Source of the DNA: Geobacter sp. AOG1
GTDB lineage: Bacteria > Desulfobacterota > Desulfuromonadia > Geobacterales > Geobacteraceae
DNA: 64,000 bases
Reading direction: 5' to 3'
NCBI RefSeq assembly: GCF_019972315.1
Contig: NZ_BLIZ01000001.1
Coordinates: 3,538,472 to 3,602,471 of the forward strand
Of the stretch, positions 17,470-24,832 are shown in pieces. How positions within the stretch are numbered: position 1 is the first letter of the stretch; each line of letters begins with the position of its first letter. A program made the position numbers and the translations under genes. The notes under the pieces were generated by a model. It searched no databases. It saw only the letters and a program-made list of their open reading frames with translations, and was not told the origin of the DNA.

Positions 17470-17498
17470 TTGACCTCCCCTCCCCCATGGGGTATAGT
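17470..17498 (+). promoter_or_regulatory. Strong predicted promoter of the PDZ/glutaredoxin pair
   Basis: TTGACC (17470-17475), 17-bp spacer, TATAGT (17493-17498). The ATG at 17487 falls between the two boxes, so translation must start further on if this promoter is used. Confidence 0.65.
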
Positions 17499-17504
17499 TT
17501 TGTC

Positions 17505-17900
17505 GTGTTTCTGCCAAGACTCTGCACATACGCGCTCTTCCTTGTCCTGACCTTGCTGACGCCGGCACTGGCCGGTAATTCCGCCGGCAACTTCGGGGGT
17601 GTCGGCATCGACGGCGCCCCGTGGACAGATGGCCAGATCGTGGTCAGACAGCTCGTCACCGGTGGACCGGCCCATCTGGCAGGGATCAAGATCGGCGACA
17701 TCATTACCCATATCGATGGGAAACCGACCAAGGGGAGCAATTTCTCGCAGATGGTGAATTACCGCCTGCGAGGCCAGGCCGGCACCAAGGTGGCCCTCCG
17801 GGTCCGCCGGCCGGGGATGTCCAAACCGCTTGCATTTGAGCTCATCCGGCGCCAACTGGTACTCCCCAAAGGGGGAAAAACCTCGCAGGTTTCCCCGTAA
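17505..17900 (+). CDS. Secreted PDZ-domain protein
   Basis: A 131-residue exported protein: signal peptide (FLPRLCTYALFLVLTLL, cleavage near 'ALAG'), then one PDZ domain with 'GVGIDG' and 'GGPAHLAGIKIGDIITHIDG'. The open frame reaches ATG 17487, but that codon lies inside a good promoter. The in-frame GTG at 17505 coincides with the expected transcription start and gives a normal signal peptide, so a leaderless start is proposed. The neighbour, 23 bp downstream, is a secreted glutaredoxin-like protein. The partner or substrate of the PDZ domain is unknown. Confidence 0.75.
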   Translation: MFLPRLCTYALFLVLTLLTPALAGNSAGNFGGVGIDGAPWTDGQIVVRQLVTGGPAHLAGIKIGDIITHIDGKPTKGSNFSQMVNYRLRGQAGTKVALRVRRPGMSKPLAFELIRRQLVLPKGGKTSQVSP

Positions 17901-17923
17901 CCCCTTGCCATAAGGAGGCACAT

Positions 17924-18310
17924 ATGTTCGGAGTGATCCGTCTCACCGCCATCGTCACCCTTTGTATTCTTACCCTTGCCGGGTTCGCCGCTGCGGCGGC
18001 TGAGGCGCCCCAGAGCCCCCTCAAGGCCGTCACCCCCCAGGCCACAAGCTACCCTAAGGTCGTCCTCTACTCCACCTCGTGGTGCCCCCACTGCAAGAAG
18101 GCCAAGGAATACTTCACCAGGAACAACATCCCCTTCATCAACCGGGACGTGGAATTGGACGACTCCGCGATGGAGGACCTGACGGGGAAGTACCGAAGCC
18201 AGGGGGTGCCGGTCATCGTCATCGGCAATGACGACAAGGTGCTGAAAGGATTCGATCAGGGGATTTTTGAGAAGGCGATCAACGAGGTGCAGCAGAAGAA
18301 AAAAAATTGA
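17924..18310 (+). CDS. Secreted glutaredoxin-like thiol oxidoreductase
   Basis: A 128-residue protein with a signal peptide (about 1-26) and a glutaredoxin/thioredoxin fold: active site 'WCPHCKKAKEYF' (CPHC), and the cis-proline region 'SQGVPVIVIGN' with 'GFD' after it. AAGGAGG lies 6 bases before the ATG. It is probably periplasmic and co-transcribed with the PDZ protein; a role in envelope disulfide handling is inferred. Confidence 0.88.
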   Translation: MFGVIRLTAIVTLCILTLAGFAAAAAEAPQSPLKAVTPQATSYPKVVLYSTSWCPHCKKAKEYFTRNNIPFINRDVELDDSAMEDLTGKYRSQGVPVIVIGNDDKVLKGFDQGIFEKAINEVQQKKKN

Positions 18311-18335
18311 TTATCCGGCTTGTGACACGGAAATC

Positions 18336-18366
18336 AAAAAGGGAGCCTATACGGGCTCCCTTTTTT
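18336..18366. terminator. Bidirectional terminator after the glutaredoxin-like gene
   Basis: AAAAAGGGAGCC / GGCTCCCTTTTTT, near-perfect stem and A/T flanks, between convergent genes. Confidence 0.9.
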
Positions 18367-18394
18367 CGTCTCTTTACCTTTGCAAAGCCCGGCA

Positions 18395-18775
18395 CTACGC
18401 CCCGCCGCTTTTGGTAATGAGCATCACCCCTATGCAGACGAGGACCGTTCCTGCCCAGCGGGTGGGTGAAACCACCTCTCCGAGAAAATACTGGGATAGG
18501 AAGGCAACGAGGACATAGTTCAAAGCCTGCATGGGAAGCGCGACCGTCAGGTCTTCCCAGGAAAGAACCGCAAGCCAGAGAAAAAAGAAGATGGCCAGCA
18601 TGGCCGTGCCGACCATCAGTTTCGGGGTGGTGAGGGCCTGAATGGCCGCGTTCAGTATACCCCGCAGGTTCATGGCCGAGATATCCCCCATCTCCTTCAT
18701 CCCCTTGGCCAGCAGGAGGTCGCCGACGGTTCCGGCGGTTACTGCCATGAGCATAACCACAACTGTTTTAAGCAT
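18395..18775 (-). CDS. EamA/SMR-like small transporter in the hopanoid cluster
   Basis: A 126-residue protein with four predicted membrane helices and 'LTVALPMQALNYVLVAFLSQ', typical of half-size EamA or ArnE/ArnF-like drug/metabolite transporters. It overlaps the hpnK start by 8 bp and ends the hpnJ-hpnK transcript. A role in moving a hopanoid or its sugar-linked precursor across the membrane is plausible but unproven. Confidence 0.82.
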   Translation of the reverse strand: MLKTVVVMLMAVTAGTVGDLLLAKGMKEMGDISAMNLRGILNAAIQALTTPKLMVGTAMLAIFFFLWLAVLSWEDLTVALPMQALNYVLVAFLSQYFLGEVVSPTRWAGTVLVCIGVMLITKSGGA

Positions 18776-19634
18776 ATGCTTTCTCTTCCCCCCGATAGTT
18801 TCTGAGTTTTATTCCCAAGTTCCGGAGCTTTTCCTTCACCCGCGGGCTCGTCAGCGCCGCCAGTTCCGCCTCGTGCTGATAGTCCGGCATCCACCGGGCA
18901 AGCTCCCCATCGGGATGGCAACCGGGGTGAAAATAGATTTCCGTCATCCCTTCCCTCAGCCGGTCGAGGGCGCACAGCAGATATTCCTCCGTCATCCGCC
19001 CGGAATTGAGAAGCCCTTTTACCTCGCCGGCATAGCGGATTCCCATCCGGTCCAACACCGGCCGGCAGGCGGCGGCCAGGCGGCTGAAGATGAAGGCATC
19101 TGCGGCCTTCCCCACCATACGGCGCCGGTCGATCTCCAATTCCACGCCAAGCCGCTCCAGGGAGAGGCGGAAGGTGGTGATGCCGTATTGGGGCATGAGT
19201 TCCGCCAGAATGGCGAAGACGGTGGGATGCATGTGGATGTTCAGGTGGCCGTCAACGTGGGAGAGGGGAATTCCCGTGGCAACAAACCGCTCCAGCTGTC
19301 CCTCGATCTCCCGGACGAGTTGCTTGCGGAGGGCTTTGACGAAGAATAGCCTCATGCCCACATGGACCGGATCGTTGCCGAAATTCCCGTCCCGGTGGGC
19401 CAGGGCAGGGAAACCCCGGTGCTCAGTCACGGCCCGTCCCTGGAGGAGGGTGAGGTGGAGCCCCACCTGGAGGCCGGGATTGGCCCTGGCCAGTTCCACC
19501 GCCTCGTCGAAACCTCGGCCTCCGACCATCAGGGAGGCGGAAGTGAGAATCCCCTCCTGCCAAGCCCGGATGATCGCCCGGTTGGCCCCTGCAGATAGGC
19601 CGAAATCATCGGCATTGACAATCAGTTCTTTCAT
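18768..19634 (-). CDS. hpnK: Hopanoid-associated ChbG/YdjC-family deacetylase HpnK
   Basis: A 288-residue protein of the ChbG/YdjC carbohydrate deacetylase family. Motifs 'NADDFGLSAGANRAI' (metal-binding aspartates 10 and 11) and 'HVDGHLNIHMHP' are intact. In hopanoid producers HpnK removes the acetyl group from N-acetylglucosaminyl bacteriohopanetetrol, before HpnJ acts. The start overlaps the hpnJ stop by four bases (ATGA), so translation is coupled. HpnI is not in the window. Family placement is firm; the hopanoid assignment rests on hpnJ next door. Confidence 0.88.
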   Translation of the reverse strand: MKELIVNADDFGLSAGANRAIIRAWQEGILTSASLMVGGRGFDEAVELARANPGLQVGLHLTLLQGRAVTEHRGFPALAHRDGNFGNDPVHVGMRLFFVKALRKQLVREIEGQLERFVATGIPLSHVDGHLNIHMHPTVFAILAELMPQYGITTFRLSLERLGVELEIDRRRMVGKAADAFIFSRLAAACRPVLDRMGIRYAGEVKGLLNSGRMTEEYLLCALDRLREGMTEIYFHPGCHPDGELARWMPDYQHEAELAALTSPRVKEKLRNLGIKLRNYRGEEKAYA

Positions 19635-21058
19635 TTCGCAGGCTGGGCGGTCTTCCGTTTTTTCATGTACTCGAAATACTGCTTCCCTTCTTTGAGCAGC
19701 TTGCGCCGTACGTCAGCGTCCACGATCATCTTGCCGATGCTCCGGGCGATATACTTGGGCCGGAAGTAGAACTTGCTGTAGAACCGCTCCACCGCGTCGA
19801 AAATCTCCTGGTTGGAAAGATGGGGGTAGTTGATGACGCACATCTGGTGCCCGGTGTCATCGATGTAGTTCTCCGAGGCAATCCACCCCTCGCGCTTGCA
19901 CTGCTCCCAAAACTCGGTGCCCGGGTAAGGAGAAGCCAGGGAAACCTGGATCGACTCGAGATCGAGCCGCTTGGCGTACTCGATGGTCTCTTTGATGGTC
20001 TCCCGGGTCTCGCCGGGAAGCCCCATGATGAAGGCGCCATGGATGGTGATGCCAAGCTTCTTGCAGTCTTTGACGAACTGGATCGCCTGTTCCTTCGAGA
20101 CCCCCTTCTTGATGTTCTTCAGGATCTGCTCGTTGCCGCTCTCGAAACCGACGATGACGTGGTGGAGGCCGGCGTCACGCATGATCTTGAGGGTTTCGAA
20201 GTCGCAGTTGGCCCGGGCATTGATGACCCAGGAGACATTGAGGGGTTTGATCAGTTCGGCCACGGCCCGGGCGTGCTTGCGATCGGCGGAAAAGGTATCG
20301 TCATCAAAGGAAATGTCCTTCACATGGGGGAGGTTCTCCTTGATCCACTTCACCTCTTCATAGACATTCTGGGGGGAACGGGTGCGCATCCGCTGGCCGG
20401 AGTAGGTCTGGGGCCAGAGACAGAAGGTGCACTTGGCCGGGCAGCCGCGGCTGGTGTAGATGGCCACGTAGGGGCTCTTGAAGTGGGGAATGATGTACTC
20501 TTCAATCGGCAGGTCCCGCTTGTAGACCTGGGAGACGAAGGGGAGTGCGTCCAGATCGGTCAGGATCGGCCGGTCCTCGGTGTGCAGGGCCTTGCAGTCG
20601 CGCATGAAGCTGATCCCCTGGATCCGTTCCCACTCCCGCCCTTCGCAAAGTTCGACAATGGCGTAGTCGAATTCGCCGCGGCAGACGATGTCCACGGCCC
20701 CAGCGGTGAAGCGCAACGTCTCCTCCGGCTGGATGGTGACGTGGGGGCCGGTGAAGACAACCACGGTCCCCGGCTTCTGGGCCTTGATTGCGCGAGCCGT
20801 GGTCGTATCGATGGACAGGGTCGGGGTGGAGGTGTACATCACCACCACGTCGTAATCCTTGGCAATGGCCAGGCAACCGGCCAGGTCCAGGCGCTGCACC
20901 GGGGCATCGACCACCCGGGAGCCTTCTATCATGCCGGCCGGGTAGCAGAGCCAGGTAGGGTACCAAAAGGAGGTGACCTCGCGGGATGCCTGGTAACGGG
21001 CACCGGCGCCGCCATCAAAATCTTCGAAGGTGGGGGGGTTGAGGAATAGGGGTTTCAT
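19631..21058 (-). CDS. hpnJ: Hopanoid-associated radical SAM protein HpnJ
   Basis: A 475-residue B12-binding-type radical SAM enzyme. The N-terminal half has a cobalamin-like Rossmann fold region; the cluster motif 'CPAKCTFC' gives Cys206, Cys210 and Cys213. It resembles HpnJ, shown in Burkholderia to convert the glucosamine headgroup of bacteriohopanetetrol to the cyclitol ether. The start at 21058 is chosen because AGGAG lies 6 bases upstream; the longer frame to 21175 crosses the promoter. First gene of hpnJ-hpnK-EamA. Confidence 0.9.
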   Translation of the reverse strand: MKPLFLNPPTFEDFDGGAGARYQASREVTSFWYPTWLCYPAGMIEGSRVVDAPVQRLDLAGCLAIAKDYDVVVMYTSTPTLSIDTTTARAIKAQKPGTVVVFTGPHVTIQPEETLRFTAGAVDIVCRGEFDYAIVELCEGREWERIQGISFMRDCKALHTEDRPILTDLDALPFVSQVYKRDLPIEEYIIPHFKSPYVAIYTSRGCPAKCTFCLWPQTYSGQRMRTRSPQNVYEEVKWIKENLPHVKDISFDDDTFSADRKHARAVAELIKPLNVSWVINARANCDFETLKIMRDAGLHHVIVGFESGNEQILKNIKKGVSKEQAIQFVKDCKKLGITIHGAFIMGLPGETRETIKETIEYAKRLDLESIQVSLASPYPGTEFWEQCKREGWIASENYIDDTGHQMCVINYPHLSNQEIFDAVERFYSKFYFRPKYIARSIGKMIVDADVRRKLLKEGKQYFEYMKKRKTAQPAK

Positions 21059-21106
21059 CAAAAGCTCCTGTAACTGCTCATCTTTTTTCAAAAAAAGCAA
21101 ACTTGT

Positions 21107-21135
21107 AAGATAGACGGGGGGATGGATTTTGTCAA
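21107..21135 (-). promoter_or_regulatory. Predicted promoter of hpnJ
   Basis: Minus strand TTGACA (21130-21135), 17-bp spacer, TATCTT (21107-21112), 48 bp before the start codon. Confidence 0.6.
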
Positions 21136-21164
21136 GGTTAAAGACCGACACCGCCGTTTTTCGG

Positions 21165-21193
21165 TTGCCTGGCAACAGCCTGTCTGCTAGATT
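21165..21193 (+). promoter_or_regulatory. Predicted promoter of the nucleoside phosphorylase gene
   Basis: TTGCCT (21165-21170), 17-bp spacer, TAGATT (21188-21193). Back to back with the hpnJ promoter. Confidence 0.5.
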
Positions 21194-21229
21194 TCGAGTG
21201 TCGTGCGACTAATTTCACCGGGAGAGAGT

Positions 21230-21994
21230 ATGCCAACTACCATCGGTCTCATTGCCGCCATGCCGGAAGAGATCAAGCCGCTCCTCGCCCGCGTTGGAAT
21301 GTATGCACGGGAAACGGCCGGCGATTTCACCCTTTACCGGTTTCGTGCAGGCAGCCGCGATGCGTGCCTGGTGGAGTCGGGTCTCGGCCCGGAGAAGGCA
21401 GCCCGTGCAACGGCCACACTGATCGCCACCGTCGCACCCGACTTCGTCATCAACTTCGGACTGGCCGGCGCGGTCACCCCCGGCCTCGGGATCGGCGACG
21501 TGGTCATAGCCCAGCGACTTTTGTTTGCCCGGGAACGGCTCTTCTCGGAACAACAGGGGTTATCTCCGGAATTGGCGGGAACAGCCATCGGCCTGCTGCA
21601 GAGTAAACTGGCGGGAACATCCTTCCAGGTCTGCCGTGGAACCTGTGTCACGGCCGGGACCATCCTGGCGAAACGGGATACGGCCCGGCTTCTGCCGGCC
21701 GGTGTGGTCAATCCGGTGCTGGAGATGGAGACGGCCGCCGTGGCAAAGATAGCCGCACGGGAGGGAATACCGCTGCTGGCCGTGCGGGCCATAAGCGACG
21801 ACGCGGCTGAAGAACTGGAATTCAACATTACCGACTTCACCGACCGTAACATGAACATCAGGGTGCACCGGGTGCTCTGGTCGTTGACACGCCGCCCCTG
21901 GCTGATCCCTCAGCTCGTGCGGCTGGCACGGAATTCGAAACAGGCGGGAGAAACCCTGGCGCGCGTGGTGGAGGTTCTCCTGGCTGAGCTCTGA
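21230..21994 (+). CDS. Nucleoside phosphorylase family protein, probable HpnG
   Basis: A 254-residue member of the PNP/UDP family. Key regions are 'LIAAMPEEIKPLL' at the start (the catalytic glutamate region of MTA/SAH nucleosidases), 'FGLAGAVTPGLGIGDVV', 'VLEMETAAVAKIA' (ribose-binding Met-Glu), and 'RAISDDA' (catalytic Asp). HpnG of the same family cleaves adenine from adenosylhopane. Divergence from hpnJ/hpnK by back-to-back promoters supports that role, but a plain MTA/SAH nucleosidase cannot be excluded. The start at 21230 has GGGAGAG just upstream. Confidence 0.82.
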   Translation: MPTTIGLIAAMPEEIKPLLARVGMYARETAGDFTLYRFRAGSRDACLVESGLGPEKAARATATLIATVAPDFVINFGLAGAVTPGLGIGDVVIAQRLLFARERLFSEQQGLSPELAGTAIGLLQSKLAGTSFQVCRGTCVTAGTILAKRDTARLLPAGVVNPVLEMETAAVAKIAAREGIPLLAVRAISDDAAEELEFNITDFTDRNMNIRVHRVLWSLTRRPWLIPQLVRLARNSKQAGETLARVVEVLLAEL

Positions 21995-21996
21995 AT

Positions 21997-22872
21997 CTAT
22001 CCTCTACGACTAGTCGATGGTGACCAGGGGTAATCGCGCAGGTGTTCGGCCAGCTCGTCCTTGCTGTAACGGTTTGCCCGGCGGACAATCAGCACGAGAA
22101 CGATGACGGTCGGGAGGGTGTAGATGAACACCCCCGTCAGGAAATGGAGCCGTTCCCCGATCAGCCAGGCAACGGTCAGATTGAAGATGACCACCGACAG
22201 GTAGAGGACGGGACCGAGAAGCGCCTTGCCAGGCACGTGTCGCACCCCGCGCGGTGGAACATCGCCCGACAGGCGCCGTTGGGTGGCGGAGTCGAGACGT
22301 TGCAGAGTGAAAATCATCACTGCGCTCACGAGCCACCATCCGAGGTAGTTGGAAAGGGGAACGCCGAAATGGAGTCCCGGTTCCCGGTAGCCGTAAATCT
22401 GGCCGAGGAACCAGCGAGAGCCTTGCAGGGAGACCGGATCGATGATGATGTCGAGAAAGGCCTGATAGAGGGAGCCGAGGAGGAGCGCGGCAAAGGAGCG
22501 GCGTATGGCGCGGGTCTCCAGCGTGGTGACGTCCCATTTCCGGACTTTGACGGGAGACAGTGTCCAGAGCGCTGTTGCATAGCTGCAGTAGCAGAGGAAC
22601 ACGTAGGAGAGAGAGTCGAAGAACGGAACGCCGGCGATCCAGAGTTCGCGGTCTTTTGTGGCATCCAGGTAGTAATACCAGCCGTAAGGAAAGCCGGTAG
22701 TTATGGAACTGACCTCCGATGCAAACGAAACCAGATAGCCGCAGACCGTGAAGAGAAGCGTCGTCCGCCACCCCAGGTGCAGCACCGCCGCAACGAGGTA
22801 GACCATCAAAAAGGCGAACACGTAGGGCCGCATGGTAAACGTGCCGACGGCAATCTGCAGGAAATCATCCAT
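21997..22872 (-). CDS. Carotenoid biosynthesis protein (CruF/DUF422-type)
   Basis: A 291-residue polytopic membrane protein with about seven helices. It carries hallmarks of the CruF-like carotenoid family: 'GYLVSFASEVSSITTGFPYG', 'AGVPFFDSLSYVFLCYCS', 'LGSLYQAFLDIIIDPVSLQG', and 'YFGVPL'-like 'LHFGVPLSNYLGWW'. In cyanobacteria and green sulfur bacteria CruF hydrates carotene ends; the substrate here is unknown. CGGAG lies 6 bases before the ATG. A strong terminator immediately upstream separates it from mlaD, leaving no room for its own promoter in between. It ends three bases from the convergent phosphorylase gene. Confidence 0.85.
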   Translation of the reverse strand: MDDFLQIAVGTFTMRPYVFAFLMVYLVAAVLHLGWRTTLLFTVCGYLVSFASEVSSITTGFPYGWYYYLDATKDRELWIAGVPFFDSLSYVFLCYCSYATALWTLSPVKVRKWDVTTLETRAIRRSFAALLLGSLYQAFLDIIIDPVSLQGSRWFLGQIYGYREPGLHFGVPLSNYLGWWLVSAVMIFTLQRLDSATQRRLSGDVPPRGVRHVPGKALLGPVLYLSVVIFNLTVAWLIGERLHFLTGVFIYTLPTVIVLVLIVRRANRYSKDELAEHLRDYPWSPSTSRRG

Positions 22873-22882
22873 TGAGTGCTCC

Positions 22883-22913
22883 GGAAAAACAATGGCGCGA
22901 AATTTCGCGCCAT
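22883..22913 (-). terminator. Terminator after mlaD, abutting the carotenoid gene
   Basis: A perfect 22-bp palindrome (ATGGCGCGAAA/TTTCGCGCCAT, 22892-22913) followed on the minus strand by TTGTTTTTCC. Confidence 0.8.
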
Positions 22914-22955
22914 GTGTGATTGTTCTTCAGCTATAGTTGCCGCCGGACATGCCAG

Positions 22956-24005
22956 CTAGAAAAGAGTGCCGATGATGGAACCGAGGACCGATATGGGGCC
23001 GCTGTCTCCAAGCCCTTCAGCCGCCTTCTCCACCTTCTTCATGGCGGCGGTAGTATCCCGGTAGAGACCGTCCTCGTTCACCAGCTTGCCGAGCGTCCCT
23101 TGCCCTTCGTTGATCTTCCGGGAAATCTCGCTGATGTTCTTCGAGGCATCCCGCAACTCGGTATAGAGCGTTCCGTCGTTCACCAGCCTGCCGATGGTCC
23201 CCTCTCCCTTGTTGATTTTCGAGGCGATATCCTTTACATCCTTCATGCTGTCCCGGATATCGGTCATTGCCACCTTGGCATCGTTGTAAAAGGCATCGTC
23301 ATTCACCAGCTTGCCGACGCTCCCCTCCCCGCGACTGATCTTGCCGGTGATATCCTTGAGATTGGTGGTCACCTCGTTGGTGTTGTTGTAGAGGGCCTTG
23401 TCGTTCAGGAGGAGCGCAAGGGAGCCATCACCCCGGTCGAACTTGGCGGTTATGCTGTTGATGTTGGCGACGGAGTCCCGCAGGTTGGCACGGTTGTCAT
23501 CGAGTATGCCGGATATCTTGTGCATGACATCATTCTGATTCTTGTTCAACTCCTCGATGAACTTTTTGGCATCCTTGGTCAGGTCGCTCACATTGTCCAC
23601 AATAACGTCGATGTTGGCAACGTCCTTCCCCTTTACCGTCCCCCCCGGCTCCAGAAGCGGGGCGTTGGGGGAACCGAAGGTGATGCCGAGGAATTGACCC
23701 CCGAGGAGGTTGGTGAGGCGCAGCCCCGCGACCGAATCGGTCCGGATCTTGGTTCCGGGCGTTACATCGAAATCGATCTGAATCTTGTCGTCCAGAATGG
23801 TAATGGTGGAGATCTTCCCCACGTCCACGCCGGACAGCCGGACCGGGTCACCCACCTTGAGGCCGGTTATGCTTGTCAGATAGGTCCGGTACGAAACTTT
23901 CTTTTCAAAGGGATTCCACTTTTCGCCTACCTCAAGCAAGGCGCCAAGGACAATCAATCCGACAACAAAGAATATACCAACCTTTTTTTCAACGGTTAGA
24001 GCCAT
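22956..24005 (-). CDS. mlaD: MlaD-family MCE-domain lipid transport protein
   Basis: A 349-residue inner-membrane-anchored protein. One N-terminal helix (about 9-26) is followed by an MCE domain ('SITGLKVGDPVRLSGVDVGK', 'LLGGQFLGITFG'), which forms a hexameric periplasmic lipid tunnel in related systems. From about residue 190 four imperfect repeats share 'GxGSxGxLVNDxxLY', for example 'GEGSVGKLVNDDAFYND' and 'GEGTIGRLVNDGTLYTE', forming a long helical tail. The start at 24005 is set by AGGAGG upstream. The mlaE permease gene lies 60 bp upstream; no ATPase gene intervenes. Confidence 0.92.
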   Translation of the reverse strand: MALTVEKKVGIFFVVGLIVLGALLEVGEKWNPFEKKVSYRTYLTSITGLKVGDPVRLSGVDVGKISTITILDDKIQIDFDVTPGTKIRTDSVAGLRLTNLLGGQFLGITFGSPNAPLLEPGGTVKGKDVANIDVIVDNVSDLTKDAKKFIEELNKNQNDVMHKISGILDDNRANLRDSVANINSITAKFDRGDGSLALLLNDKALYNNTNEVTTNLKDITGKISRGEGSVGKLVNDDAFYNDAKVAMTDIRDSMKDVKDIASKINKGEGTIGRLVNDGTLYTELRDASKNISEISRKINEGQGTLGKLVNEDGLYRDTTAAMKKVEKAAEGLGDSGPISVLGSIIGTLF

Positions 24006-24064
24006 CTTCAATCCCTCCTGCAATCCTGGACCGCCTATTCACAAGGGAAAGCGGCAAGTTTGGC

Positions 24065-24832
24065 TTACATTAAAATCCTCGTCAGCAGATAATCCGCTAC
24101 AAGAATGAGCATGAATGACCAGACCACCGACCGTGTGGTGGAAAGACCGATCCCCCGTGCCCCCCCGGACGTCTTGAATCCGACATAGCAGCATACCTGG
24201 GCGATGATGCCACCAAACGCCACCGACTTTATCAGGCCGTTTCCCACTTCCCGGATCTTCAGGGCATCCGTCAGGCTGTCATAATACGTGGTGTAGGAAA
24301 CGAAGATCTTAGGGTGCAGGTTGCTGATGATCGCGCCGCCGATAATCCCGATGGCATCGGAGTAGATGACCAGTGCCGGAACGCAGATGAGGCTGGCAAT
24401 GAGGCGAGGCATGATCAGGTACCGTACCGGGTTGATGTCCAGGGTCTTCAGGGCATCAATCTCCTCGTAGACCCGCATGACCCCCAGCTCGGCCGCCATG
24501 GCGGAACCGGCCCGCCCTGCCACGAGGAAACTGGTCATGACCGGTCCGAGCTCCCGCACCATGGAATGACCGACAATTGCGCCGATGATGTTCTGCCCGC
24601 CGTACTTGTTAAGTTCCACACCGGTCTGCAATGCGAGGACCATCCCGACGAAGAACGCCATCACCGAAGCAACCGGCACGGTTTCATAACCGATGATCGC
24701 TATCTGGGTAAAGATGCTCTGGAGATTGCGCGGCGCCTCCCGGAAAAAATAGAGGGTCTGGCTGAACATGATCAGCAGGTCGCCGACGATGTCACAGAAA
24801 TTGAGTATTTTTTTCCCTATCCGCTCAAGCAT
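24065..24832 (-). CDS. mlaE: MlaE-family ABC lipid transporter permease
   Basis: A 255-residue membrane protein with five or six helices. It shows MlaE family features: 'ALQTGVELNKYGGQNIIG', 'VRELGPVMTSFLVAGRAGSA', and 'EIDALKTLDINPVRYLIMPR', the coupling loop that contacts the ATPase. It would move phospholipids between membranes together with MlaD and an MlaF ATPase, but no MlaF is encoded here. Its ATG shares one base with the stop of the upstream repeat-rich protein gene (ATGA-type junction). Confidence 0.94.
   Translation of the reverse strand: MLERIGKKILNFCDIVGDLLIMFSQTLYFFREAPRNLQSIFTQIAIIGYETVPVASVMAFFVGMVLALQTGVELNKYGGQNIIGAIVGHSMVRELGPVMTSFLVAGRAGSAMAAELGVMRVYEEIDALKTLDINPVRYLIMPRLIASLICVPALVIYSDAIGIIGGAIISNLHPKIFVSYTTYYDSLTDALKIREVGNGLIKSVAFGGIIAQVCCYVGFKTSGGARGIGLSTTRSVVWSFMLILVADYLLTRILM

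Noticed and set aside
19090..19695. 201-codon plus-strand frame across hpnK
   Set aside because: Arginine/serine-rich shadow frame antisense to the deacetylase, no motif or ribosome site.
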